NCBI GenBank assembly: GCA_017547085.1
Contig: JAFYQM010000056.1
Span: 1 to 64,000 of the forward strand
Source of the DNA: Oscillibacter sp.
GTDB lineage: Bacteria > Bacillota > Clostridia > Oscillospirales > Oscillospiraceae
Length of the DNA: 64,000 nucleotides
Direction of reading: 5' to 3'
Both the position numbers and the translations under genes were made by a program. Under the pieces are notes generated by a model, which saw only the letters and a program-made list of their open reading frames with translations, searched no databases and was not told the DNA's origin. How positions within the stretch are numbered: the stretch's first letter is position 1; every line of letters begins with the position of its first letter. Positions 48,739-56,703 of this stretch are shown in pieces.

Positions 48739-49755
48739 TTAAATACGGTTCTTCAGGCGGTACATCTGGGTCAGGATAAAGAACTGTCCCTTCTTGACAA
48801 AGTTCGCCACCATCTGCTTATTGGGGCTTAGGCCCTCCGGCGTGACCTCTGCAATGGCCTTGGCCATCTCCGGGCGCTGGCAGATCTCCTGCACCGTCTT
48901 TTTCTTCTGCTTGACAGAAGCGGGATTGGTTGCCGCATACTCGTTTCCGATAGCGATCAAAAGGCCCGCCCAGTTGGAGTTTTCACGCCACTGGGGTCTG
49001 GCCGCCTCCAGATCGTACTTCTGCACCAACGCTTCCTTCCGCTCCATAAAGCGGGTAAAGACCTTCATAAAGTCCTTCATATACTTATGGGTGGCAGAAG
49101 AGGGGTTCAGGAAATAGCGATACAGCGGCTGCTCCGTCACAGCCAGCTTTTTGGCGTTGCAGAAATACTCCATCAGGAACAGCTCATCCTCCAGATAAGC
49201 GCCCTCAAAGGTAATATGGGCAGAGCGGATGATCTTCGTGGAGAACAGGTATCTCCAGATAAAGCCGTTGAACACAGGCACACGCAAGCGGTCACCCAGC
49301 AGCGGATAGACGATCCCCTCACGGATGCCATCCTCCTCATACACGCCGGCAGGCAACAGCAGTTCCGGGAATTTCTTTCCGTCCGCTGTCAGGTTCAGGT
49401 GGGCACAGCCCACGGTATCAGCGTCGGTCTGCTCCCGCAGGCACCACAGTGTCTCCAGCGCTCGGAATTCAAAGCGGTCATCCACATCCAGAAAAGCGAT
49501 GTAGTCGCCCTTGGCCTCGTTCAGGCCCAGATTGCGGGCTGCACTGACGCCACCGTTCTTCTTTTTGTGAAACACACGGATGCGGTCATCCTCTGCCGCA
49601 CACTGGTCGCAGATGGCGGGAGAGGCATCGGTACAGCCATCGTCGATCAGCAGCAGTTCCCAATCGGAAAAGGTCTGCTTCAGCACGCTTTCCACGCATT
49701 TTTTCAAGTATTTTTCTGCCTGATAAACAGGCACGATCACAGAGATACTGGGCAT
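48739..49755 (-). CDS. Family 2 glycosyltransferase
   Basis: The 338-residue protein starts with the GT2 fold: ISVIVPVYQAEKYLKKCVES, LLLIDDGCTDASPAI, NGGVSAARNLG and the metal-binding DVDDRFEF (about residue 93). It should transfer a sugar from a nucleotide donor to a surface glycan at the inner face of the membrane. The start at 49755 follows GAAGGAGTTTGTAT; the longer frame to 49788 was rejected. It is 18 bases upstream of the O-antigen ligase-like gene, with which it likely works. Confidence 0.92.
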   Translation of the reverse strand: MPSISVIVPVYQAEKYLKKCVESVLKQTFSDWELLLIDDGCTDASPAICDQCAAEDDRIRVFHKKKNGGVSAARNLGLNEAKGDYIAFLDVDDRFEFRALETLWCLREQTDADTVGCAHLNLTADGKKFPELLLPAGVYEEDGIREGIVYPLLGDRLRVPVFNGFIWRYLFSTKIIRSAHITFEGAYLEDELFLMEYFCNAKKLAVTEQPLYRYFLNPSSATHKYMKDFMKVFTRFMERKEALVQKYDLEAARPQWRENSNWAGLLIAIGNEYAATNPASVKQKKKTVQEICQRPEMAKAIAEVTPEGLSPNKQMVANFVKKGQFFILTQMYRLKNRI

Positions 49756-49821
49756 ATACAAACTCCTTCCGGCATTGAAACAAATCACACGGCTATTGTA
49801 CCCTATTCCGACAGGAAGGTC

Positions 49822-49847
49822 AAGACAGGGGCAGAGCCCCTGTCTTA
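49822..49847 (-). terminator. Hairpin downstream of the DUF2156-GNAT gene
   Basis: Stem AAGACAGGGGC/GCCCCTGTCTT; no clear T tract. Confidence 0.5.
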
Positions 49848-49858
49848 CATCAAACGGA

Positions 49859-51262
49859 TCAAATCAGTTTTTCAAAATAGAAGAATGTTTCATCTTCCCC
49901 GTTTCTGCGCATGCAGGAAGACAGCATCCGGAAAGAGGCGTCATTTTCCTTGAAGCATTTGGCCACAATCCGTGACAGCTGGAGTCGATACAGTCCCCAG
50001 TTTGCTACTGCCGCAAAGGCCTCCGTGCCGTAACCGCGGCCCGCATACGCGGCATCGATGCGACAACCCAGTTCCGCGCTGCCGCGGCAGTCAAACCGGT
50101 ACAGCACCGCTTCACCGATCAGCTTTCCATCCAGACGGACGGCAAAATTCACTGCCATGTGGTTTTCAAAATCGGTTTTCGCCACCTCAAAGAAACTGCG
50201 TTCTTCCACCGGGGCACCCAATCCGCCCACATCATCATAGCCCCACCAGCGGTTGCGCTCACGATCCAGCACCAAGGCATTGTAAGCAGGAATATCCTCC
50301 TCGGTCAGCGCGGACAGGGTCAGACGGTCCGTCTTCAGCTGCGGGATCGTCCGCAGATGATGCTGCAGTTCATTCTCAGCCTGAAAACAATACTTGGATG
50401 CCAGCTTTGCCGGGCTGTACTGGGTCTTGGATGTGCGAAGACCCCGGTCGCCGGCATCGTCCTCCCGGTTGATCCAGCCGCAGTTCCCGCCAAATTCCAT
50501 GGCAAAGGCCTGTACCAGTGCAGGATATACACCGGTATAGGAATACAGCGCCTTTTCGATGTGTATGATGAGAGTATCCCCGCATTGCTCCGCCATGGAA
50601 AGGGCGATCAGCTTATCACCGTCAAACATACCGCCAGACAGGAAATATTTCTTCCCCACCATCTTCATCATCTGCTTTGCCAGCTTCAGCTCGTTCCTTG
50701 CCATGGCATTGCCTTCCTTGGGGAACTCTGCCTCATAATCCGCCCAAAAATGATCGATCGCCGGTGCATCCTCCTCTGTCAGAGGGCGAAATGCCGCATC
50801 CGGGCACAGTGCATGAAACTTTTTGATGTGGTTCCGCTGACCGGAATACCGCCGTCCCACAAACAGCTGCAGGTCCTCCCGATAGTACAGGTAATCCCGC
50901 CAGGAGCGGTTGTCTTTGACCCGCAGGTACGGATAGCGGGTCAGCAGCTTTGCAGCCTTACACTCCGGCACCACGAAAAAGGACGGTCTCAAGCCATTCT
51001 CCAGACAAAAGCGGTCAATGGCATCCAGCGCAGCATCCTCGTCCCCCTCCGGTCCCGGAACAGGGTAGTCGAAGTCCCAGTTGGGGCCGTTCTTCCGGCA
51101 TAACACCAGACATCCGGCCATCTCTGTCCAAACATATTTCAATGTGGAGCGCCACATCAATTTTGTGCCCACGGAATATTCGCACAACTGATAGTCGCAG
51201 TGTTCATAGTATTTACGCAGTTTTGCGGCATCCTGCCGCCTGACAGGTTGAAATCGATCCAT
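49859..51262 (-). CDS. DUF2156 - GNAT acetyltransferase fusion
   Basis: The 467-residue protein joins two parts. Residues 1-300 match DUF2156, the acyltransferase-like domain related to aminoacyl-phosphatidylglycerol synthases (FDYPVPGPEGDEDAAL, then RYSGQRNHIKKF and INREDDAGDRGLRTSK). Residues 315-467 are a RimJ/RimL-type GNAT acetyltransferase (TDRLTLSALTEEDIPAYN, ELGCRIDAAYAGRGYGTEAF with the acetyl-CoA loop). The start at 51262 follows AGGAAGGAACAC. The substrates are unknown. Fusion of the two modules in one chain is clear from the uninterrupted frame. Confidence 0.82.
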   Translation of the reverse strand: MDRFQPVRRQDAAKLRKYYEHCDYQLCEYSVGTKLMWRSTLKYVWTEMAGCLVLCRKNGPNWDFDYPVPGPEGDEDAALDAIDRFCLENGLRPSFFVVPECKAAKLLTRYPYLRVKDNRSWRDYLYYREDLQLFVGRRYSGQRNHIKKFHALCPDAAFRPLTEEDAPAIDHFWADYEAEFPKEGNAMARNELKLAKQMMKMVGKKYFLSGGMFDGDKLIALSMAEQCGDTLIIHIEKALYSYTGVYPALVQAFAMEFGGNCGWINREDDAGDRGLRTSKTQYSPAKLASKYCFQAENELQHHLRTIPQLKTDRLTLSALTEEDIPAYNALVLDRERNRWWGYDDVGGLGAPVEERSFFEVAKTDFENHMAVNFAVRLDGKLIGEAVLYRFDCRGSAELGCRIDAAYAGRGYGTEAFAAVANWGLYRLQLSRIVAKCFKENDASFRMLSSCMRRNGEDETFFYFEKLI

Positions 51263-51364
51263 GTGTTCCTTCCTCATTTGAGTCATAGTTTGTTCCTTGC
51301 CATTGTTGCACTGTTTTTACGATTTTGCAATCATTTTTCCATATTGTTAGTGGATTATCAATAC

Positions 51365-51393
51365 TTGACTGACACTTTAAAGTGTAGTATTCT
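51365..51393 (+). promoter_or_regulatory. Promoter of the sodium symporter gene with internal palindrome
   Basis: TTGACT and TATTCT are 17 bases apart. The spacer contains the perfect palindrome ACACTTTAAAGTGT (51372-51385), a probable repressor site. Confidence 0.6.
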
Positions 51394-51466
51394 ATCTACA
51401 ACCTGTTTACATGCAGAAATAGAATGTGCGATATGAGAAAAAATAATATGAAGAGAGGGAAAATGT

Positions 51467-52882
51467 ATGGATAATAACAGAGGTTCATGGGGTAGTAATT
51501 TAGGCTTTGTTCTGGCAGCCGTTGGTTCCGCCATCGGTATGGGCAACTTGTGGGGTTTCCCGTACAAAATGGGTGCTAACGGCGGTTTTCCATTCCTGAT
51601 CATCTATCTGTTCTTCGTCATCACCTGCGGTGTTGTCTGCATGTGTGTCGAAATGGCCATCGGCCGCAAAACCGGCAAGAGTCCCGTTCTGGCAATGGCA
51701 GAATTGGGTAAGCAGTATAAAATCGTTGGTTGGTTTGGCGTTCTGTCTGCCACCATCATCATGGGTTTCTACACCATGCTGGTAGGTTACGCCGTGCGCT
51801 ATATGCTGGGCTTTGGTCTCCAGATTTTTGGTGCCAGCGGTTTTGGCGGACAGGGCGGTACTGATTTCTTCATCAACTATACCTGCTCTCCCTGGGTCGT
51901 TCTGCTGTTCAACCTGCTGACCTTTGCTCTGTGCTATTTCATCGTGGCTGGCGGCATTGAAACCGGCATCGAGAAGTTCAACAAGGTCGGTATTCCCGCG
52001 CTGTTTGTCATTCTGATCGTGATCATTGTTTACAACTTCACGCTGGAAGGTGCCTCTCAGGGTTTGGTTTACATGTTCACCAGCAAGGGTATGGAAATGG
52101 CCGGCACGGAATTTAACTTCATCACTGCATGCCGTGTGGCTGCCGGTCAGATGCTGTTCTCCTGCTCTCTGGGCATGGGCGCTATGATCACCTACGGTTC
52201 TTATCTGGGCAAGGACTCCAATATCTCCAAGAATGCATGGATCATTCCCGCTGCCGACACTTCCGCCGCGATTCTGGCCGGTCTGGCCATTTTCCCTGCA
52301 GTGTTTGCTCAGGGTGGTTCTCCCAAGGGTGGCCCCGGCCTGCTGTTCATGACCATGCATGACACCTTCACCTCCATGGGTTGGATTGGCAATGTGATGG
52401 GCTTCCTGTTCTATCTGCTGGTCATCTTTGCCGGTGTTTCTTCCTGCATCTCCCTGATGGAAGTCTCCTCCGCCCATATGATTGACTCCAGTGCCGCCAA
52501 GGGCAATCCTATGAGCCGCAAGAAGGCTGTGGGTATCATCACGCTGATCATGGTGGTTCTGTCCATTCCCGTCTGCCTGGATCAGCTGGGCATGGGAAGC
52601 ATCATTCCTCCCTTCTACACCTCTTTCATGGCCGCCGGCAGCCAGGATCTGCTGGACGTCTATGACCTGCTGGCCGAAGGCATCATGATGCCTCTGGGCG
52701 CCATTTTGATGTGCGTCATCGTGGGTTGGAAGAAGGGCTTCAACTGGATGTCCGAGGAAGTGGAATTGGGTGGAAACAAATTCTATGCCAAGAAGTTCTT
52801 CCAGATCTGCGTAAAGTATGTCACCCCGCTGGTCATGGTGTTCGTTCTGGTTGCTCTCGTGCTGTCCTATATCAACGTGTAA
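51467..52882 (+). CDS. Sodium-dependent transporter (neurotransmitter:sodium symporter family)
   Basis: The 471-residue protein has about 11-12 membrane segments and the NSS signature at its start: WGSNLGFVLAAVGSAIGMGN, then LWGFPYKMGANGG, with the unwound first helix. Bacterial members of this type, such as MhsT, import hydrophobic amino acids with sodium. AAGAGAGGGAAAATGT precedes the ATG. It is a single plus-strand gene among minus-strand ones, with its own promoter and terminator. The amino acid carried is unknown. Confidence 0.92.
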   Translation: MDNNRGSWGSNLGFVLAAVGSAIGMGNLWGFPYKMGANGGFPFLIIYLFFVITCGVVCMCVEMAIGRKTGKSPVLAMAELGKQYKIVGWFGVLSATIIMGFYTMLVGYAVRYMLGFGLQIFGASGFGGQGGTDFFINYTCSPWVVLLFNLLTFALCYFIVAGGIETGIEKFNKVGIPALFVILIVIIVYNFTLEGASQGLVYMFTSKGMEMAGTEFNFITACRVAAGQMLFSCSLGMGAMITYGSYLGKDSNISKNAWIIPAADTSAAILAGLAIFPAVFAQGGSPKGGPGLLFMTMHDTFTSMGWIGNVMGFLFYLLVIFAGVSSCISLMEVSSAHMIDSSAAKGNPMSRKKAVGIITLIMVVLSIPVCLDQLGMGSIIPPFYTSFMAAGSQDLLDVYDLLAEGIMMPLGAILMCVIVGWKKGFNWMSEEVELGGNKFYAKKFFQICVKYVTPLVMVFVLVALVLSYINV

Positions 52883-52936
52883 GAGCACCGTTTCCACGCA
52901 AAATCGCACAGCATCTATTACATACATTTCATAAGA

Positions 52937-52974
52937 AAACACAGGCACACACGAAAGTGTGTGCCTGTGTTTTT
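52937..52974 (+). terminator. Intrinsic terminator of the sodium symporter gene
   Basis: Stem AAACACAGGCACACAC/GTGTGTGCCTGTGTTT with a GAAA loop and TTTTC tail. Confidence 0.9.
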
Positions 52975-53016
52975 CTTAGCATTTTCAAATAAATCGCGCA
53001 GCCTGCTCTCTGTAGC

Positions 53017-54042
53017 TCAGTTCATCTGACGGCGGCGGCTGAGGTTCATGGTGCCGTCCTGCATGGCGTTGAGGGAATCCAGACTCTTGCCGGTACCCAG
53101 AGCCACACAGCTGACGGCATCCTCAGCGATCACGGTATGAATGCCGGTACGGGCGGAAACCAGCTTGTCAAAGCCGGAAACCAGACTGCCGCCGCCGGTC
53201 ATCATAATGCCGTTGGTGGAAATATCCGCCACCAGTTCGGGGGGCGTACGCTCCAGCACGGAGTGGATAGTCTCCATGATGCGCTCCACAGGTTCCTCAA
53301 AGGCGTCCATCATCTCCGTGGAGCTGACGGTGACCACCTTGGGCAGGCCGGTCAGCAGGCAGCGGCCCTTGACGTCCATGGTCTCTTCCTCGTCCTTGGG
53401 GAAGACACAGCCGATGCGCTTCTTCATCTCCTCTGCCGTACGCTCGCCCACCAGCAGGTTATGGGTGCGGCGCATATACTTGACCACCGCTTCATTCAGC
53501 TGGTCACCGGCAATCTTGATGGAAGCGGATTCCACTACGCCGCTGAGGGAAATGACTGCGATATCCGCAGTACCGCCGCCGATATCCACCACCATGTGGC
53601 CATCGGGCTTGGCAATGTCGATACCCGCGCCGATGGCGGCGGCAACCGGTTCTTCGATCAGATACACCTTGCGGGCGCCGGCCTGAATACCGGCGTCGAT
53701 AACAGCACGCTCTTCAACTTCCGTAATGCCGGAGGGCACACAGATAATGACGCGGGGCTTGAAGAAGGAGAAGCCTGCCACCTTGTGGATAAATTCCTTC
53801 AGCATGCGCTCGGTCATGTCATAGTCGGAAATGACGCCCTCACGCAGGGGACGGATGGCCACGATGTTGCCGGGCGTACGGCCCAGCATGGCCTCTGCCT
53901 CAGTACCGACCTTCAGCAGCTTGCCGGTGTTCTTATCCATTGCCACGACAGAGGGCTCGTTCAGCACGATGCCCTTGCCCTTTACATATACCAGAACGGA
54001 AGCGGTACCCAGATCGATACCGATATCTTTTGCCATAGGCAT
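53017..54042 (-). CDS. mreB: Rod shape-determining protein MreB/Mbl
   Basis: The 341-residue bacterial actin has the phosphate loop IGIDLGTASVLVYV at residues 6-20, VVDIGGGTADIAV (about 155) and MTGGGSLVSG (about 285). It forms filaments on the membrane that guide lateral cell-wall synthesis. The start at 54042 follows GAGGTGACAAAT; in-frame sequence to 54222 has no ribosome site. No mreC or mreD follows, so it may be one of several paralogues. Confidence 0.93.
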   Translation of the reverse strand: MPMAKDIGIDLGTASVLVYVKGKGIVLNEPSVVAMDKNTGKLLKVGTEAEAMLGRTPGNIVAIRPLREGVISDYDMTERMLKEFIHKVAGFSFFKPRVIICVPSGITEVEERAVIDAGIQAGARKVYLIEEPVAAAIGAGIDIAKPDGHMVVDIGGGTADIAVISLSGVVESASIKIAGDQLNEAVVKYMRRTHNLLVGERTAEEMKKRIGCVFPKDEEETMDVKGRCLLTGLPKVVTVSSTEMMDAFEEPVERIMETIHSVLERTPPELVADISTNGIMMTGGGSLVSGFDKLVSARTGIHTVIAEDAVSCVALGTGKSLDSLNAMQDGTMNLSRRRQMN

Positions 54043-54148
54043 ATTTGTCACCTCATTATTCTTCTCACTCGTATTATGAACGGTTTTTCCGTATACAATC
54101 ATCCACATTTGATTATATCGGCAAAACCCGTCAAATGCAACCCCATTC

Positions 54149-54820
54149 TTACGGTGCCTTTTCGACCCTTCCCTTGCGGGCGAAGGCCACCGCGGCGCAC
54201 ATGACATCCGCCGCACCGGCATCCTTCAGCACGCGAACACACTCCGTCAATGTCTCGCCGGTAGTGCAGATATCGTCCACCAGCAGAATGCGTTTCCCCT
54301 GAATTTGTTCCGGTGAGACTGCCTCATACACACCCAGCACATTGGCCCGACGGGCAGCTGCGTCTGTAAGGCCGGACTGGGCGGGGTTGTCCACCGTCTT
54401 TTTCAACAGCCGGACCGGTTTGGTATCCCAGCAGCGGCAGGCGGCACGGGCCAGCAGCTCCGCCTGATCAAAGCCACGCTTGCGCAGACGCTTTCCGCTC
54501 ACCGGCACCCATGTCACCGTGTCAAACGCGCCGGAAAACTCCTCCGCCGCGCAGCGGGCCACGAGGCCTCCCATCGGTTCCGCAGCACCGGAAACGCCCT
54601 GAAACTTCAGCCGCAGCAGGCCTTTGCGCACAAGGCCCTCATACCACAGCGGTGCGGCACAACGCAATCCGTCCGCACCGGTACGCAAAGTCTCCTCCCC
54701 TTTTGTCCACGGTAAATCCCGTTCACAGGCATCACAGATGCCCACCTCGTCCAGAAGCTTTCCGCAGAAGGGGCATTTGGGCGGAAACAGCAAATTTGCA
54801 ATCCAGTCGATCCATCTCAT
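54149..54820 (-). CDS. comF: ComF-family phosphoribosyltransferase-like protein
   Basis: The 223-residue protein begins with a zinc-finger-like CPFCGKLL...CDACERDLPW (about residues 16-38) and ends with the PRPP-binding loop RILLVDDICTTGETL (about 185). This is the ComF/GntX architecture linked to DNA uptake or nucleotide salvage. The start at 54820 follows GAGGTTTGTT; an extension into the upstream gene was rejected. It lies 47 bases after the Dabb protein gene, likely in the same transcript as the aminotransferase. Confidence 0.88.
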   Translation of the reverse strand: MRWIDWIANLLFPPKCPFCGKLLDEVGICDACERDLPWTKGEETLRTGADGLRCAAPLWYEGLVRKGLLRLKFQGVSGAAEPMGGLVARCAAEEFSGAFDTVTWVPVSGKRLRKRGFDQAELLARAACRCWDTKPVRLLKKTVDNPAQSGLTDAAARRANVLGVYEAVSPEQIQGKRILLVDDICTTGETLTECVRVLKDAGAADVMCAAVAFARKGRVEKAP

Positions 54821-54867
54821 AACAAACCTCAAAGGGACAGGCACATGACGCACCTGTCCCCTTTTCC

Positions 54868-55149
54868 TTAAAATTCGTAATCCACTGCCACGCGGTCCAC
54901 ACGAATGGACTTGCACAGCTGAGATACTGCCTTATGACGCGGGTCATTCTTGTAGGTTTCCAATGCTTCCAGACTTTCAAACTCGCTGACAAGCACCGCG
55001 TCATAGTTACCCTCACCCACGTTGACAGCGACCTCACTGCGAAGCAGCTGCGGCACCACGCCCTGCAAGCCCCGCAGGCCGGTCAGAAACTGTTCCTGTT
55101 CTGCCTCCGTGCCGGGGCGGAATTTCCACATCACAATATGTCGGATCAT
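54868..55149 (-). CDS. Dabb-family (stress-response A/B barrel) protein
   Basis: The 93-residue protein matches the ferredoxin-like Dabb domain: MIRHIVMWKFRPGTEAEQEQ, VVPQLLRSEVAVNVGEGNYD, and ETYKNDPRHKAVSQL near the end. Homologues are small dimeric proteins, some binding hydrophobic or polyketide ligands. AAAAAGGAGAACGT precedes the ATG. The start overlaps the stop of the aminotransferase gene (ATGA), so both are in one operon under the T-box leader. Confidence 0.9.
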   Translation of the reverse strand: MIRHIVMWKFRPGTEAEQEQFLTGLRGLQGVVPQLLRSEVAVNVGEGNYDAVLVSEFESLEALETYKNDPRHKAVSQLCKSIRVDRVAVDYEF

Positions 55150-56351
55150 ACGTTCTCCTTTTTGACAAGATATGCCTGAATGCCAAGACCCAGCAGTTCC
55201 ATGGCCCGGGTCAGTTCCTCCGGGCGGATCACATAGGCAATGCGGATCTCGTTGCGGCCCAAGCCCTCCGTCGCATAGAAGCCGCGGCCGGGCGCATACA
55301 TCACCGTTTCATCGTTGTCTGCAAATTCCTCCAGCAGGAAGTACAGCAGCTTTTCCGCGTCATCCACCGGCAGCGTCACCATCAGATAGAAGGCACCCTC
55401 CGGCACGCGGAACTTCACGCCGGGGATCTTCTGCAGTCCCTCCACCACAGCGTCACGGCGGCGGCAATACTCCTCCCTCATCTGCTCATAATAAGCAGGT
55501 GTCATGTTGCGGTACAGTGCAGCCGCGCCCACCTGATCCAGCGTAGCAGTACAGAGGCGGCCCTGACAGATCTTCATGGCGTGGCCCATCAGTTCCCGGT
55601 TGCGGGAAACCAGCATACCCACACGGGAACCGGTGGCGGAGAAGCGTTTGGACACCGAGTCCACCACCACGACCTGTTCCGCCACATCCTCAAAGGCCAG
55701 CATGGACGTAGGCTTCCGATCACCGTAAATCAGTTCGCGGTACACCTCGTCGCTGATCAGGCACAGGTCATGCTCCACAGCCAGATCGGCCAGCAGGCGC
55801 ATCTCCTCGTCCGTCAGCACCACGCCGGTGGGGTTGCCGGGGCTTGTAATCAGGATAGCACGGGTATGTTCATTAATCAAGGGCTCGATCTTCTCGCGGG
55901 TAGCGTAGCGGTAGCCCTCTTCCGCACTGGTGGGAATGGGACGAATCTTACCGCCGGTCACGCGGATAAAGGTATCGTAATTGGGGTAATAGGGCTCGGG
56001 GATCAGCACCTCATCCCCCTCCTCCAGCAGACAGGAGAAGAGGATCTGCAGTGCCTCGCTGCCGCCGTAAGTGGCAAGAATGTCATCCTTTTGGATGGGG
56101 AAGCCCAAATCGGTATAATAATCCCGCACGGCTTCTACAAATTCATCCACACCGTAGGACGGAGCATACTCCAGTACCTTGTCGGAAAAGTCGCGGACAG
56201 CGTCAAAAAAAACCTGCGGCGTCTCTACGTCCGGCTGGCCGATATTCAGGTGATAGACTTTACGGCCCTTTTCCTGTGCCGCCACCATGTAGGGGCGGAA
56301 TTTACGGATCGGAGACAATTCACAGGATTCAATTCTCTTGGAAAACTTCAT
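55146..56351 (-). CDS. Pyridoxal-phosphate aminotransferase, class I/II
   Basis: The 401-residue enzyme has the fold-type I pattern: YHLNIGQPDVETP near residue 35, ATYGGSEALQ (cofactor loop, about 95), ILITSPGNPTGVVL (about 165), LISDEVYREL (about 195), the lysine region VVVDSVSKRFSATGSRVG (about 225-245) and a C-terminal arginine in GRNEIRIAYV. It transfers amino groups between an amino acid and a 2-oxo acid. A T-box leader upstream implies control by a particular uncharged tRNA. GGGGAGGGCGCTGTT precedes the start. Confidence 0.92.
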   Translation of the reverse strand: MKFSKRIESCELSPIRKFRPYMVAAQEKGRKVYHLNIGQPDVETPQVFFDAVRDFSDKVLEYAPSYGVDEFVEAVRDYYTDLGFPIQKDDILATYGGSEALQILFSCLLEEGDEVLIPEPYYPNYDTFIRVTGGKIRPIPTSAEEGYRYATREKIEPLINEHTRAILITSPGNPTGVVLTDEEMRLLADLAVEHDLCLISDEVYRELIYGDRKPTSMLAFEDVAEQVVVVDSVSKRFSATGSRVGMLVSRNRELMGHAMKICQGRLCTATLDQVGAAALYRNMTPAYYEQMREEYCRRRDAVVEGLQKIPGVKFRVPEGAFYLMVTLPVDDAEKLLYFLLEEFADNDETVMYAPGRGFYATEGLGRNEIRIAYVIRPEELTRAMELLGLGIQAYLVKKENV

Positions 56352-56429
56352 AACAGCGCCCTCCCCGGCGTTTTTGCATGCAAATAAAATTCAATATGTA
56401 TTGTGTTCAGAAATCAGCTTCTGCCGAAA

Positions 56430-56650
56430 AAAAACGCCCCTGACTTCCGTCAGGGGCGAAAAATCATTCCGCGGTACCACCCTGATCTGTCCCCACAGGG
56501 GACATCTCATGTCATCCGGTAACGTGGATAAGCCGTTCCGCTCCTCGCGGACTGCTCCAAAGCGGCTGCTTTGCGGCGTGGGTTGAGGGCTTACACCGTC
56601 CCCTCTCGCTGAAAACCGGTTTCACAAAGCTGACTTCTTCACTGCATTTC
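56430..56650 (-). promoter_or_regulatory. T-box leader upstream of the aminotransferase operon
   Basis: On the minus strand the hallmark GGGTGGTACCGCGG (rc of 56469-56482) is followed by the terminator stem CGCCCCTGA/TCAGGGGCG and eight T. A long stem I with CAGCGAGAGGGG and a CTTTGGAG segment lies upstream. Uncharged tRNA should stabilise the antiterminator and switch on the aminotransferase, Dabb and comF genes. I could not fix the specifier codon by hand. Confidence 0.9.
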
Positions 56651-56657
56651 TTTGTAC

Positions 56658-56685
56658 ATTATACGGGTTTCCAAGAGTTTGTCAA
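56658..56685 (-). promoter_or_regulatory. Consensus sigma-A promoter of the T-box operon
   Basis: TTGACA and TATAAT separated by 16 bases on the minus strand, just upstream of the T-box leader. Confidence 0.85.
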
Positions 56686-56703
56686 CCCAGGTATGAAAAA
56701 GTA

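Noticed and set aside
51500..52948. 482-codon minus-strand frame opposite the sodium symporter
   Set aside because: H/D/Q-rich shadow of a recognisable NSS transporter.
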